DNA from: Shewanella insulae
GTDB taxonomy: Bacteria; Pseudomonadota; Gammaproteobacteria; Enterobacterales; Shewanellaceae
Assembly (NCBI RefSeq): GCF_009831655.1
Contig: NZ_WRPA01000007.1
Location: 62,001 to 126,000 of the forward strand
Direction: 5' to 3'
Length of the DNA stretch: 64,000 nucleotides
Made by a program: the position numbers and the translations under genes. This document shows, piece by piece, positions 10,688 through 18,429 of this stretch. How positions within the stretch are numbered: position 1 is the first letter of the stretch; every line of letters begins with the position of its first letter. Below the pieces are notes generated by a model. The model worked only from the letters and a program-made list of their open reading frames with translations, did no database searches and was not told where the DNA came from.

Positions 10688-12145
10688 ATGCAATATAGAA
10701 CCATAATAAGAATTACAGGCCTGCTCATGGGGCTGTTTTCTTTGTCGCTTCTGCCGCCTGCGCTGGTTGCCGTGATCTACAAGGATGGCGGGGGCACCGC
10801 CTTCCTGCAGGCCTTCTTCCTCAGCTTATTGCTTGGCTTCGTGCTCTGGTATCCCAACAGACGCCACAAGAAGGACCTACGCACCCGAGAGGGCTTCATG
10901 CTGGTGGTGCTCTTCTGGGGCGTTTTGGGCTCCATAGGTGCCGTTCCCTTTATCTTCTCCAGTCAGCCAGACCTTTCGCTCACCGACAGTTTCTTCGAGT
11001 CTTTCTCGGCGCTCACCACCACGGGGGCGACAGTGCTGGTGGGGCTGGACAGCTTGCCGAAGGCGATCCTCTTCTATCGTCACCTATTGCAGTGGCTGGG
11101 TGGCATGGGGATCATCGTGTTGGCCGTGGCCATACTGCCCGTGCTTGGGATCGGGGGGATGCAGCTCTATCGGGCCGAGATCCCCGGGCCGGTGAAAGAC
11201 AGCAAGATGACGCCGCGAATAGCCGAGACGGCCAAGGCGCTCTGGTATATCTATCTGGCGCTCACCATCGCCTGTGCCATAGCCTATTGGATCGCCGGCA
11301 TGGATGTGTTCGATGCCATCTGCCATTCCTTCTCCACCATCGCCATCGGTGGCTTCTCGACCCATGATGCCAGCATGGGCTATTTCGACAGCACGGCGAT
11401 TAACATGGTGTGTGTGGTCTTCCTGTTGATCGCGGCATTGAACTTTAGCCTACATTTTGCGGCCTTTACCCGCCGCGGCATCAACCTCAAGGTCTACCTG
11501 AGAGACGCCGAGTTTAAGGCGCTTATCGTGATCCAGCTGGCGCTGACGCTGATCTGTTTCGCGACCCTGTACCATACCGGCATCTATGAAAGCGCCGAAG
11601 AAACCTTCGACTTCGCCCTGTTCCAGGCGGTCTCTATCTCTACCACGGCCGGCTTCGGTACCGAAAGCTTCCATATGTGGCCGCTGTTCTTGCCCATGCT
11701 GCTGATATTTTCCAGCTTCATCGGCGGCTGTGGCGGCTCGACCGCCGGTGGCATTAAGGTGATGCGGATGATCTTGTTGTTGCTGCAGGGCTCCCGCGAA
11801 TTGAAACGCCTGGTACATCCCAGGGGCATGTTCTCTATCCGTATCAATGGCAAGGCGCTGCCGGATCGCATCATAGACGCGGTATGGGGCTTCTTCTCTG
11901 CTTATGCCCTCGTTTTTGTGGTTTGCATGTTGATCCTGATGGCGCTGGGCATGGATAATATCACCGCCTTCAGTGCGACCGCGGCCTGCTTGAATAACCT
12001 GGGGCCCGGGCTAGGTGAGGTGGCCAGTAACTACGCCAGCATAGGCGATGGCGAGAAGTGGGTGTTGGTGGTGGCCATGCTATTCGGCCGACTGGAAGTG
12101 TTTACCCTATTGGTGTTGTTTACACCTACGTTTTGGAAGAATTAA
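10688..12145 (+). CDS. trkH: Trk potassium uptake protein TrkH
   Basis: A 485-residue inner-membrane protein of the TrkH/KtrB family that forms the K+ path of the Trk system. The four filter repeats are visible: FSALTTTGATV, FSTIAIGGFST, VSISTTAGFGTE and ACLNNLGPGLGEV. The membrane motif WLGGMGIIVLAVAILP is typical. Length is as in E. coli TrkH (483). The nucleotide-binding partner TrkA is not in this window. Its stop codon overlaps the hemG start (TAATG), so the two are coupled; the order trkH-hemG is also seen in E. coli. Confidence 0.95.
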   Translation: MQYRTIIRITGLLMGLFSLSLLPPALVAVIYKDGGGTAFLQAFFLSLLLGFVLWYPNRRHKKDLRTREGFMLVVLFWGVLGSIGAVPFIFSSQPDLSLTDSFFESFSALTTTGATVLVGLDSLPKAILFYRHLLQWLGGMGIIVLAVAILPVLGIGGMQLYRAEIPGPVKDSKMTPRIAETAKALWYIYLALTIACAIAYWIAGMDVFDAICHSFSTIAIGGFSTHDASMGYFDSTAINMVCVVFLLIAALNFSLHFAAFTRRGINLKVYLRDAEFKALIVIQLALTLICFATLYHTGIYESAEETFDFALFQAVSISTTAGFGTESFHMWPLFLPMLLIFSSFIGGCGGSTAGGIKVMRMILLLLQGSRELKRLVHPRGMFSIRINGKALPDRIIDAVWGFFSAYALVFVVCMLILMALGMDNITAFSATAACLNNLGPGLGEVASNYASIGDGEKWVLVVAMLFGRLEVFTLLVLFTPTFWKN

Positions 12146-12672
12146 TGAGTCGTACCCTAATTATCTATTCGACCGTAGACGGTCAGACGAAAGCCATCTG
12201 CGATCAGATTGCCGAGCAGTGTAAGTCGGATACCCAGCTGGTGACCATGGTCAGCCTGGAAGAGGCTCAGTCGGTCAACTTGTCCTATTTTGACAAGGTC
12301 ATCATTGGGGCGAGCATTCGTTATGGTAAACACAGACCCGAGTTGTTCCAGTATGTGAACCGTCACAGAGCCGTGTTAAACAGTAAGAAGAACGCCTTCT
12401 TTACCGTGAACGTGGTGGCGAGAAAGCCGGAGAAGAATACCCCGGAAACCAACCCCTACATGAAGAAGTTTCTGCAGCTATCTCTGTGGCAGCCTCAACA
12501 GCTGGGGGTCTTTGCCGGTAAGATCGATTATCCTAAGTATCGTTTCTTCGATAAGTTTATGATCCGATTCATCATGTGGATCACTAAGGGCCCCACAGAT
12601 ACCTCGGGCACGTTCGAGTTTACCGACTGGGATAAGGTGCAGGAGTTTGCGAAAGCCTTTAGCGAGCGTTAA
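12145..12672 (+). CDS. hemG: Menaquinone-dependent protoporphyrinogen IX oxidase HemG
   Basis: A 175-residue long-chain flavodoxin-like protein. HemG oxidises protoporphyrinogen IX to protoporphyrin IX in heme synthesis and passes electrons to quinone in the inner membrane. The FMN phosphate loop is at the N-terminus (IIYSTVDGQTKAIC), followed by IIGASIRYGKHRPELF and the HemG-specific stretch FFTVNVVARKPEKNTPE. The start overlaps the trkH stop by one base; a longer frame from 12058 lies inside trkH. A paralogue follows at 13272 on the same strand. Confidence 0.92.
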   Translation: MSRTLIIYSTVDGQTKAICDQIAEQCKSDTQLVTMVSLEEAQSVNLSYFDKVIIGASIRYGKHRPELFQYVNRHRAVLNSKKNAFFTVNVVARKPEKNTPETNPYMKKFLQLSLWQPQQLGVFAGKIDYPKYRFFDKFMIRFIMWITKGPTDTSGTFEFTDWDKVQEFAKAFSER

Positions 12673-12680
12673 AGGCTTTC
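12651..12680. terminator. Inverted repeat at the hemG stop codon
   Basis: GAAAGCCTTT and AAAGGCTTTC are perfectly complementary 10-base arms around a 10-base loop. The repeat straddles the hemG stop and lies in the convergent gap with the arsR gene, so it could end transcription from both sides. The T-run is short, which lowers confidence. Confidence 0.55.
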
Positions 12681-12693
12681 ATCTTCGCAGGAA

Positions 12694-12999
12694 TTAGGCG
12701 CAGTAACGCTTGTAGAGAATCGAGATCACCTCGGTGACCTGTTCGTTCTTCAGTGTGTAGTAGACGATCTGTGAACTCTTACGGGTTGCCACCAGATCTT
12801 CGGCGCGTAGCACCGCGAGGTGTTGTGACAGTGCCGACTGGCTCAGAGGCACGTTTTCATTGAGCTGTGTCACGCTCAGTTCATTGTCGAGTAGTTGGCA
12901 CAAGATCATCAGTCTATAGGGGTTAGCTATTGCCTTAAGCCACTTGGCTGCGCTCTGGGCATTGGTGACCATTGCATCTACATCAATATCTTTTTGCAT
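12694..12999 (-). CDS. ArsR-family repressor of BigR/YgaV (sulfide-sensor-like) type
   Basis: A 101-residue winged-helix protein. The recognition helix region is LSQSALSQHLAVLRAEDLV and the wing is TRKSSQIVYYTL. It lacks the ELCVCDL metal site of ArsR/SmtB but has two cysteines, C34 in MILCQLL and C100 in the terminal KRYCA. That pair matches the layout of BigR/SqrR/YgaV, which respond to sulfide or persulfide by disulfide or polysulfide bond formation. A 7-4-7 palindrome lies just upstream (13024-13041). The target could be itself or the divergent flavodoxin gene. Confidence 0.85.
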   Translation of the reverse strand: MQKDIDVDAMVTNAQSAAKWLKAIANPYRLMILCQLLDNELSVTQLNENVPLSQSALSQHLAVLRAEDLVATRKSSQIVYYTLKNEQVTEVISILYKRYCA

Positions 13000-13023
13000 A
13001 CGGCAACTCTCTTGTACTCTGTT

Positions 13024-13041
13024 AATTAGATTATTCTAATT
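13024..13041. promoter_or_regulatory. Probable ArsR/BigR operator
   Basis: AATTAGA-TTAT-TCTAATT is a perfect AT-rich inverted repeat 25 bases upstream of the arsR-type start codon, in the divergent gap to the second hemG-like gene. ArsR-family repressors normally bind such palindromes in their own promoter. Assignment to this repressor is by position. Confidence 0.6.
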
Positions 13042-13271
13042 GAATGGGGAAGTGAAAGCAATGATACTCAGCCAGCCTGGGTTACTCAATGGGAGCCGAC
13101 CTGTGTCCTTTTAGGATTGCTCATAATTTTGTAGTTATTTTACCCCGAGTTAAATATCCAATTGGTGGTGTATTTCACAAAAACCTTAACTAAATTGTGA
13201 TCCAATTTGGGGTTTCTCCCGCGCTTTGCTGCAACAATGTGACTCTGTTTTCCGATATAGATGAGTCGCTT

Positions 13272-13805
13272 ATGGCCTCAATACTGATTGTTTACTATTC
13301 TCGCGGTGGCCATACGGCCAAGATAGCCCAGGCGATGGCGGCGCACCTTAACAGTCAGGGACACAGCTGCGACGCCCTGCGCATTGGTGAGTTTGACCAT
13401 GTCGATTGGGAAAAGTATGACTATGTCGCCGTGGGCGCCTGTGTGCTCTATGGCAGCTACCATAAGTCTGTGTTTGAATTTGTCACCCGCTACCAGACCG
13501 AGCTGGCGGCCAAGCCCAACAGCTTCTTCAGCGTCAACGTGGTGGCCCGTAATCCTGAGAAACGGATCCCAGAGAACAACAAATATCTGCAGAAGTTTAT
13601 CGAGCTCTCGCCCTGGAAGCCGAAGGACGTCAAGGTGATTGCCGGTAAGGTGGACTACCCCTCCTGGCGTTGGTATGACAGATGGATGATTCAGCTGATC
13701 ATGAAGATCACCGATGGCCCGACCGATCCTAAGGCGGTGATCGATTACACGGATTGGGAAGACGTTAAGGTATACGCCGAGCACCTGCTGACCCTCAAGA
13801 ATTAG
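13272..13805 (+). CDS. Second HemG-like flavodoxin domain protein
   Basis: A 177-residue paralogue of the HemG at 12145. It shares the FMN loop (IVYYSRGGHTAKIA), AVGACVLYGSYHKSVFEFV, the motif FFSVNVVARNPEKRIPE and the C-terminal KITDGPTDP. It may be a second protoporphyrinogen oxidase or a flavodoxin-type oxidoreductase with another partner. The start gives a family-like N-terminus; a longer frame from 13197 runs into the promoter gap. The ribosome site is weak. It faces the arsR-type gene across a palindrome, so it could be under different control from trkH-hemG. Confidence 0.82.
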   Translation: MASILIVYYSRGGHTAKIAQAMAAHLNSQGHSCDALRIGEFDHVDWEKYDYVAVGACVLYGSYHKSVFEFVTRYQTELAAKPNSFFSVNVVARNPEKRIPENNKYLQKFIELSPWKPKDVKVIAGKVDYPSWRWYDRWMIQLIMKITDGPTDPKAVIDYTDWEDVKVYAEHLLTLKN

Positions 13806-13920
13806 CCACGACTCTCGATTCATCGCGCCCTGGCAACAGCCCTTGTCTCGGCGCGATCTTGCTTGTCACCTGGTCAGACCTCTGGTAGCCTTTGCCCTTC
13901 ATTTAAGGGAGCCAGGTGAG

Positions 13921-14460
13921 ATGAACCTCTATTTTCGTTTGTTTTGGTTGATGTTTTGGCGGGTGCGCCATTGTCGTAGTATCGATTTTCTGGGTACGAG
14001 TAAGATCAGTTACCGCGCCTTGCCGATGGATTGCGACATTAACCTACATCTGACCAACTCACGTTATCCCGCCCTGATGGATCTGGCTCGCACCTATATG
14101 CTGGCCGAGATGGGGCTGCTGAAACGCTTCCTGAAACTCAAGTGGCTACCTATAGTCAACGCCGCCGAGTTTACCTATATCCGCGACATCAAACCGCTGC
14201 GTCGTTTCGACATCGAGAGCCGCCTGGTGGGCTGGGATGAGAAATATTTCTATATCGAGCAGCGCTTCGTCAGCGACGACACGCTCCATTGTATCGTGCA
14301 TGTGCGTGGCGTGTTCGTGAATAACCGCAGACAGGTGCCGATTCCGGATATGCTAAAAGAGGCGGGCTTCGATGGCCCGGCACCGAGCTTGCCGCCGGAA
14401 GTCGAGAAGTGGAAAGCCTTCCTCACGCTGAAGAAAGAGCGTAATTTACCTACAAACTAA
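13921..14460 (+). CDS. 4HBT-family acyl-CoA thioesterase (THEM6-like)
   Basis: A 179-residue hot-dog-fold protein. The N-terminus has a hydrophobic, possibly membrane-attached segment (YFRLFWLMFWRV). Then comes the fold signature DCDINLHLTNSRYPALMDLAR, in which the Asp/Asn region is the usual active-site helix. Related proteins hydrolyse acyl-CoA thioesters; the chain length is unknown. AGGTGAG precedes the ATG; a frame from 13843 is longer but lacks a ribosome site. The end overlaps the convergent GST gene by 2 bases. Confidence 0.82.
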   Translation: MNLYFRLFWLMFWRVRHCRSIDFLGTSKISYRALPMDCDINLHLTNSRYPALMDLARTYMLAEMGLLKRFLKLKWLPIVNAAEFTYIRDIKPLRRFDIESRLVGWDEKYFYIEQRFVSDDTLHCIVHVRGVFVNNRRQVPIPDMLKEAGFDGPAPSLPPEVEKWKAFLTLKKERNLPTN

Positions 14461-15104
14461 GGAATGGGGCGGAATCCTGCCTGCACCGCGGCGCGGGTGA
14501 GTTCTATCTCTTCTTGTACCTGGATCCAGGCGCCTCGGGTGTTGGCCTGATTCAGGTATCTGTCGATAGGATCTAACTGATAAAGCTTGAAGCGCTCCCT
14601 GGCATGAATAAGGCAAGGGATAAGGGCGCAATCTGCCATGGTAAAGGCATCGCCACAAAGCCAATGATGCTGTTTAAGTCTGTCATTAATCTCCTCCAGC
14701 AACAGCATGATCTCCTTCTCTAACTGCTTTTCTTTGACCGGATTCTCCTCTTCACGTGCGTCCATCTGCTCCAGCAGATAGAGAGGATTATTCAGGTCGT
14801 TATCAATGAGACGATCATACAGGCGTACCTGCAGGCGCTGAGAGTAATCCTGTGGCAGCAGCCGGGTGCCTGTGGCAAATTCGTGGTCTATGTAGTCGAT
14901 GATGATGCTGGATTCGGGCAAGAGCTCGCCGGTGCGCGTCTTGAGTAAAGGTAACTTTCCTAAGGGATACTGCTGTTTAAATTCGTTGCGGGAAAAGGGA
15001 TCGCTCAGCTCTATCACCCTGGGATAGAAGTTGGCTTGTTTCTCGTATAGGGCGATCAAAACTTTTTGGGAATATCGTGACAGGGGATGGTAAAACAGTT
15101 CCAT
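14457..15104 (-). CDS. Glutathione S-transferase family protein
   Basis: A 215-residue protein with an N-terminal thioredoxin-like domain (ELFYHPLSRYSQKVLIAL, cis-Pro in GKLPLLKT, glutathione-binding ESSIIIDYID) and an all-helical C-terminal domain with the capping motif CGDAFTMADCALIP. It probably conjugates or reduces substrates with glutathione in the cytoplasm. The ATG was preferred over an upstream GTG because the GTG overlaps the GGGAGG ribosome site, which lies 8 bases from the ATG. It is transcribed convergently to the thioesterase gene. Confidence 0.88.
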   Translation of the reverse strand: MELFYHPLSRYSQKVLIALYEKQANFYPRVIELSDPFSRNEFKQQYPLGKLPLLKTRTGELLPESSIIIDYIDHEFATGTRLLPQDYSQRLQVRLYDRLIDNDLNNPLYLLEQMDAREEENPVKEKQLEKEIMLLLEEINDRLKQHHWLCGDAFTMADCALIPCLIHARERFKLYQLDPIDRYLNQANTRGAWIQVQEEIELTRAAVQAGFRPIP

Positions 15105-15186
15105 CAAATGCACCTCCCGTTTGCCCAGAACCGATAAGCTAATCTTAGTCCTAAATGCGGCATCTGGCCTGCATTTTTAGCTTATG

Positions 15187-16092
15187 TTACGCCTTTATAT
15201 CCTGTGTGAGACGTTCGGTCAGTAGATCGATCAGCGCCCTGACTCTTGGCGGGATCACCTCAAGGTAGGGATGTACCAGATAGAGGGCGCCACGCCCCAG
15301 GTGATAGTCGGGTAGCAGGTGTACCAGCTCTCCATTGGCAAGTTGCTGGCTTATCAAGGGGGAGGGCAGCAGGGCAACGCCCAGCCCCTGACAAACCAGG
15401 CTCAGGGTGCCCTGTAGGCTGCTGCAATTGATGAAGGGGGTGAGCTGTAGGCGGACGCGTTCACCCTCGCTATTCTCCAACTGCCAGTGTCTGGGGAGTC
15501 TGTTACCCGACAGGCCGATCCAGTGGTGGTGACTCAGGTTATCCGGGTGTAAGGGCGCACCATGGCGGGCGATGTAGTCTGGGCTGGCGACTAGTAGATC
15601 GTCTAAGCTGCCTAGCTTGGTCTCGCTGACGTTTGGCTGACTGGCTGGGCCTATCTGAATCGCTACATCTATCTGGTGATCGGTGAGATCCAGCTGTCTG
15701 TCCTGGATCACCAAAGAGAGGTGCACCTGAGGATAATGCTGATGAAAGGCCTTGATGATGGGGGCTATCACCCTATCTCCTAAGGCCTGGGGGACGGCGA
15801 GTGTGACACTTCCTTGCAGCTCCGCATTACTAGGTTGTAGCGAGGCCTCAGCTTGTTTGGCGAGTTTGAGAAGCTCCGCACAGTAGCGGTAAAAGGCTTG
15901 ACCTTCCTGGGTGAGCGATAGGCTACGAGTGGTTCGGTTTAATAGTCGTGACTGACAACTATGTTCTAGCTTCTTGAGATGCTGACTCACCATAGAACGA
16001 CTAATATTGAGAGATTCGGCGGCGCGTGTCAGGGAGCCTTGTTCGACCACACAGGCGAAGACTACCATACGATAGAGTTGTGATGCGTCCAT
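15187..16092 (-). CDS. LysR-family transcriptional regulator
   Basis: A 301-residue LysR regulator. The N-terminal winged helix covers residues 1-60 (GSLTRAAESLNISRSMVSQHLKKLE), and an effector-binding domain follows with GLGVALLPSPLISQQL near residue 235. It belongs to the broad group that includes DsdC/AaeR-like repressors; the effector is unknown. GAGG lies 6 bases upstream of the ATG, while a GTG 12 bases earlier overlaps this site. It is 83 bases from the GST gene and may regulate it, as often seen for this pair. Confidence 0.9.
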   Translation of the reverse strand: MDASQLYRMVVFACVVEQGSLTRAAESLNISRSMVSQHLKKLEHSCQSRLLNRTTRSLSLTQEGQAFYRYCAELLKLAKQAEASLQPSNAELQGSVTLAVPQALGDRVIAPIIKAFHQHYPQVHLSLVIQDRQLDLTDHQIDVAIQIGPASQPNVSETKLGSLDDLLVASPDYIARHGAPLHPDNLSHHHWIGLSGNRLPRHWQLENSEGERVRLQLTPFINCSSLQGTLSLVCQGLGVALLPSPLISQQLANGELVHLLPDYHLGRGALYLVHPYLEVIPPRVRALIDLLTERLTQDIKA

Positions 16093-16306
16093 AATTAACC
16101 TCACGGGCCTGAGGGCTCGATGACAATCATCTCTGGTTATTGTTTATTAATACTGTAAAAATAAACCAATATAGAGCTTATTTATTGTTCATGTTAACCA
16201 ATAAGTCAAAGCCATATGGCTGATTGCGGATCTTGAGGTGGGTGATCTGAACCGATCGTAAGCGCGTAATCTGTATTCAACAATCCAGTAAGGAGCATCT
16301 AGAGCT

Positions 16307-16996
16307 ATGGCACGATTAGAATCGTTCGACAGTATTTATCAGCGTGCCTATGAGCGCAAGGGCGGGGAACAGGGGTTGGCAACACGCCTGCCAGAGGTGC
16401 TGCCTGAGGCGAAGATAGCCCAATACTCGGATGCAGAGCTGTTGTCAGAGCTGAGTAAGAAGGTATTTCAATCTGGATTTGTGTGGCGCGTTGTCGATAA
16501 CAAGTGGCCCGCCTATGAGGCTGCCTTCTTCAACTTCGAGCCACAAAAGGTCTTGATGTTGTCGCCGGAGCAGATACAGCAGAGGGCCGGTGACCCAGAG
16601 CTAATCCGTCATCTTAAGAAGACCATGGCGATATACGATAACGCCCTGATGGTGCATGACATTAGGGTTTCCCATGGTAGTTTTGCCAAGTTTATCGCCC
16701 AGTGGCCTAGTGAGAATATTGTGGGGCTCTGGGCCGAGTTGAAACGCCTGGGCAGCCGTCTGGGTGGTAATACCGGTCCCTATTTTCTGCGCAGTATAGG
16801 CAAAGATACCTTTCTGTTGACCGAGGATAATAAGGGATATTTTCAAGCCCATAAACTGATAGATGCCGGTTTTACCTCCAAGCGTGGCCTGACCCAGGTG
16901 CAGGCGGTATTCAATGAATGGCAGGCGCAGTCGGGCCGTTCGCTGGCGGAGATCAGCCGCATCCTCGCCTGCGGGGTGGGAGATAACAGGATATAA
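16307..16996 (+). CDS. DNA-3-methyladenine glycosylase I family protein, divergent
   Basis: A 229-residue helical protein with the TagI core motif VFQSGFVWRVVDNKWPAY and, after it, IYDNALMVHDI, which corresponds to the IIRNRxKI region of Tag. TagI removes 3-methyladenine from DNA. The zinc-snap residues of E. coli Tag (an N-terminal Cys, His near residue 17, and a C-terminal His/Cys pair) are not present in the expected places, and the protein is about 40 residues longer than Tag. It may therefore have another substrate or fold stability. AAGGAG lies upstream of the ATG. The gene stands alone. Confidence 0.8.
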   Translation: MARLESFDSIYQRAYERKGGEQGLATRLPEVLPEAKIAQYSDAELLSELSKKVFQSGFVWRVVDNKWPAYEAAFFNFEPQKVLMLSPEQIQQRAGDPELIRHLKKTMAIYDNALMVHDIRVSHGSFAKFIAQWPSENIVGLWAELKRLGSRLGGNTGPYFLRSIGKDTFLLTEDNKGYFQAHKLIDAGFTSKRGLTQVQAVFNEWQAQSGRSLAEISRILACGVGDNRI

Positions 16997-17010
16997 CCCA
17001 AGTGCTCACC

Positions 17011-17188
17011 CCAGAGTATCGGGGATATTTTTGGCCCAGTACAAATCCCCTCTTTGTCCACTGACCTTCACGGATGAAGGAAATGCCATTTGATATCGGG
17101 AACATCAAAGGCCATGGACACCGGGGATAAGTATTCTGACCCCCATGGATGGGGGGAATGCCAAAAAATGTCGGGAACATTTTTGGCC
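17011..17188. repeat. Degenerate tandem repeat (about 76 bases per unit) with covarying hairpins
   Basis: Three copies of a core TATCGGG(A/G)(A/G)(C/T)AT begin at 17017, 17094 and 17169 (variant TGTC in the third), so the period is 75-77 bases. Hairpin 1 (17085-17112 and 17160-17187) is a GCC/GGC clamp, a bulged A and a 6-bp stem. Hairpin 2 (17065-17080 and 17140-17155) is a 6-bp stem with a YGGA loop. Base pairs change on both sides between copies while pairing is kept. No convincing coding frame spans the units. The region lies between the TagI-like gene and the porin terminator. Confidence 0.75.
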
Positions 17189-17216
17189 ATATACAAAAAA
17201 GCCAGCCCGAGGGCTG
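17188..17216 (-). terminator. Terminator of the TorF-like porin gene
   Basis: On the minus strand GCCAGCCC-TCG-GGGCTGGC is a perfect 8-bp stem followed directly by TTTTTT. It sits about 40 bases beyond the stop codon of the porin gene. Confidence 0.92.
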
Positions 17217-17249
17217 GCAAAGACGTGCAGAGATTGGAAACTGCTGTAT

Positions 17250-18005
17250 TTAGAAACTCTTGCTGACGCCGATAACGACTCGGTCATCAAAAATCTTGGT
17301 CTGTGTACCGTATACCTTATGGCTCTCGTCCACTGTGCTGCCGTGATATCTGAGATCGAAACTCAGGCCGGCGAAAATCTTGCTTACTCCCAGGTTCCAG
17401 TGGCCCCAGCCCTCGGCGCCGTTACCGTCTAAATCCTGATAGCCGACGCTACCTGATAGATTAATGCCATTGTCGAACAGGTAGCTTGGATGGATGGCGT
17501 AGTTAACGCCTTGCCAGCCATCGACACCAAACCAGTCGTCGACGGTTGGCGTTACTTCCAGTTGAAAGTTGGCGCGGCCAAACTGTTTACCTACTTTTAG
17601 CCATAATTCCGTGTAATTAGAGTATGAGGCGCCTGGGTAGAGGTAGGAGAAGAGCATCACATCATAGGTGATGCCTGAGTCGCCGAAGGTGCCAGCCTTA
17701 CCTATGTAGGGGGCGGTGACAATTTCCAGGTTAGGATCGGCGAACTTTATGTTGGAGGCATACACACCGCCGTACCAACCCTGATCGTTGCCCCATCCCA
17801 ACGTGCCTTGCACGACGGGAACATCGCCATCCATGGTCTCTGATTCACCACGAAAGACATAATCTGAGGCAAAGGTCAGCTTGCCAGTGATGTTTCCACC
17901 TAAGACTTGGGTGTCTTGTGGTTCGGCCATGACGCCGCCTGCGATTAACAGGCTGCCAAGGAGTATCGAGCATTTTAACTGGGTTAAGGTCTTCATCATC
18001 TTCAT
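17250..18005 (-). CDS. TorF family putative porin
   Basis: A 251-residue outer-membrane protein with a signal peptide (hydrophobic core then GGVMAEP, cleavage likely after residue 27). The mature part is rich in alternating aromatic beta strands such as KLTFASDYVFRGES, which is typical of the TorF/Gcw_chp family (TIGR02001), and ends in F as outer-membrane barrels do (VVIGVSKSF). The function is presumed to be passive transport; the substrate is unknown. Several in-frame ATGs occur at the start, so the N-terminus may begin 2 residues later. It has its own strong terminator. Confidence 0.85.
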   Translation of the reverse strand: MKMMKTLTQLKCSILLGSLLIAGGVMAEPQDTQVLGGNITGKLTFASDYVFRGESETMDGDVPVVQGTLGWGNDQGWYGGVYASNIKFADPNLEIVTAPYIGKAGTFGDSGITYDVMLFSYLYPGASYSNYTELWLKVGKQFGRANFQLEVTPTVDDWFGVDGWQGVNYAIHPSYLFDNGINLSGSVGYQDLDGNGAEGWGHWNLGVSKIFAGLSFDLRYHGSTVDESHKVYGTQTKIFDDRVVIGVSKSF

Positions 18006-18429
18006 CTCATCTAGCTGTTGTTTGGCTGATGAGGCGACTATAGGAACAAGTTGTGAATGGCCTTGTCGGCACAGATGAACTGATCAAATAAAGATATGAA
18101 CAATTATGAATAGGCTTGATTTAACCCCATGTTTCATATGGTGTTAGTTTTCATCATGCCTAGACGACAGTGATCACATTTTAGACACAAAAAACGCTAA
18201 AATAGGGTGAAAACACGCAATCTTTAACTGTTTTTTAACAAGAAAACATGATTAAAAATAAAAATTTGCATTAACTTACAATATCTCCGTCCACAGCTTC
18301 TTGTTGACCTTGGCTAGGTGTGAGATAAATAGTTTCTAAATCTTTTTTTAATTTTGCTTCCTCAAGATACCCCATAGCGCCTTACCCGTGCATGGGTGTT
18401 TTTTGTTGCGGCTTTGATTAGGAGTTCTC
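18006..18429. promoter_or_regulatory. Divergent gap between porin and RND pump genes
   Basis: A 424-base AT-rich stretch with no credible gene. It must carry the promoters of the porin (minus) and of the RND operon (plus). A short hairpin ACCC-GTGCAT-GGGT followed by GTTTTTTG lies at 18385-18405, about 25 bases before the pump adaptor gene; it could be a weak attenuator. No regulator gene (such as acrR) is present nearby. Confidence 0.4.

Noticed and set aside
14745..14758. CACGTG core that could be another parS site
   Set aside because: Flanking bases (TCTTCACGTGCGTC) do not form the required TTTCACGTGAAA palindrome.
16953..17180. Minus-strand small frame through the repeat (75 codons)
   Set aside because: The repeat period is 75-77 bases, so units do not stay in one frame, and base changes keep hairpins instead of amino acids.
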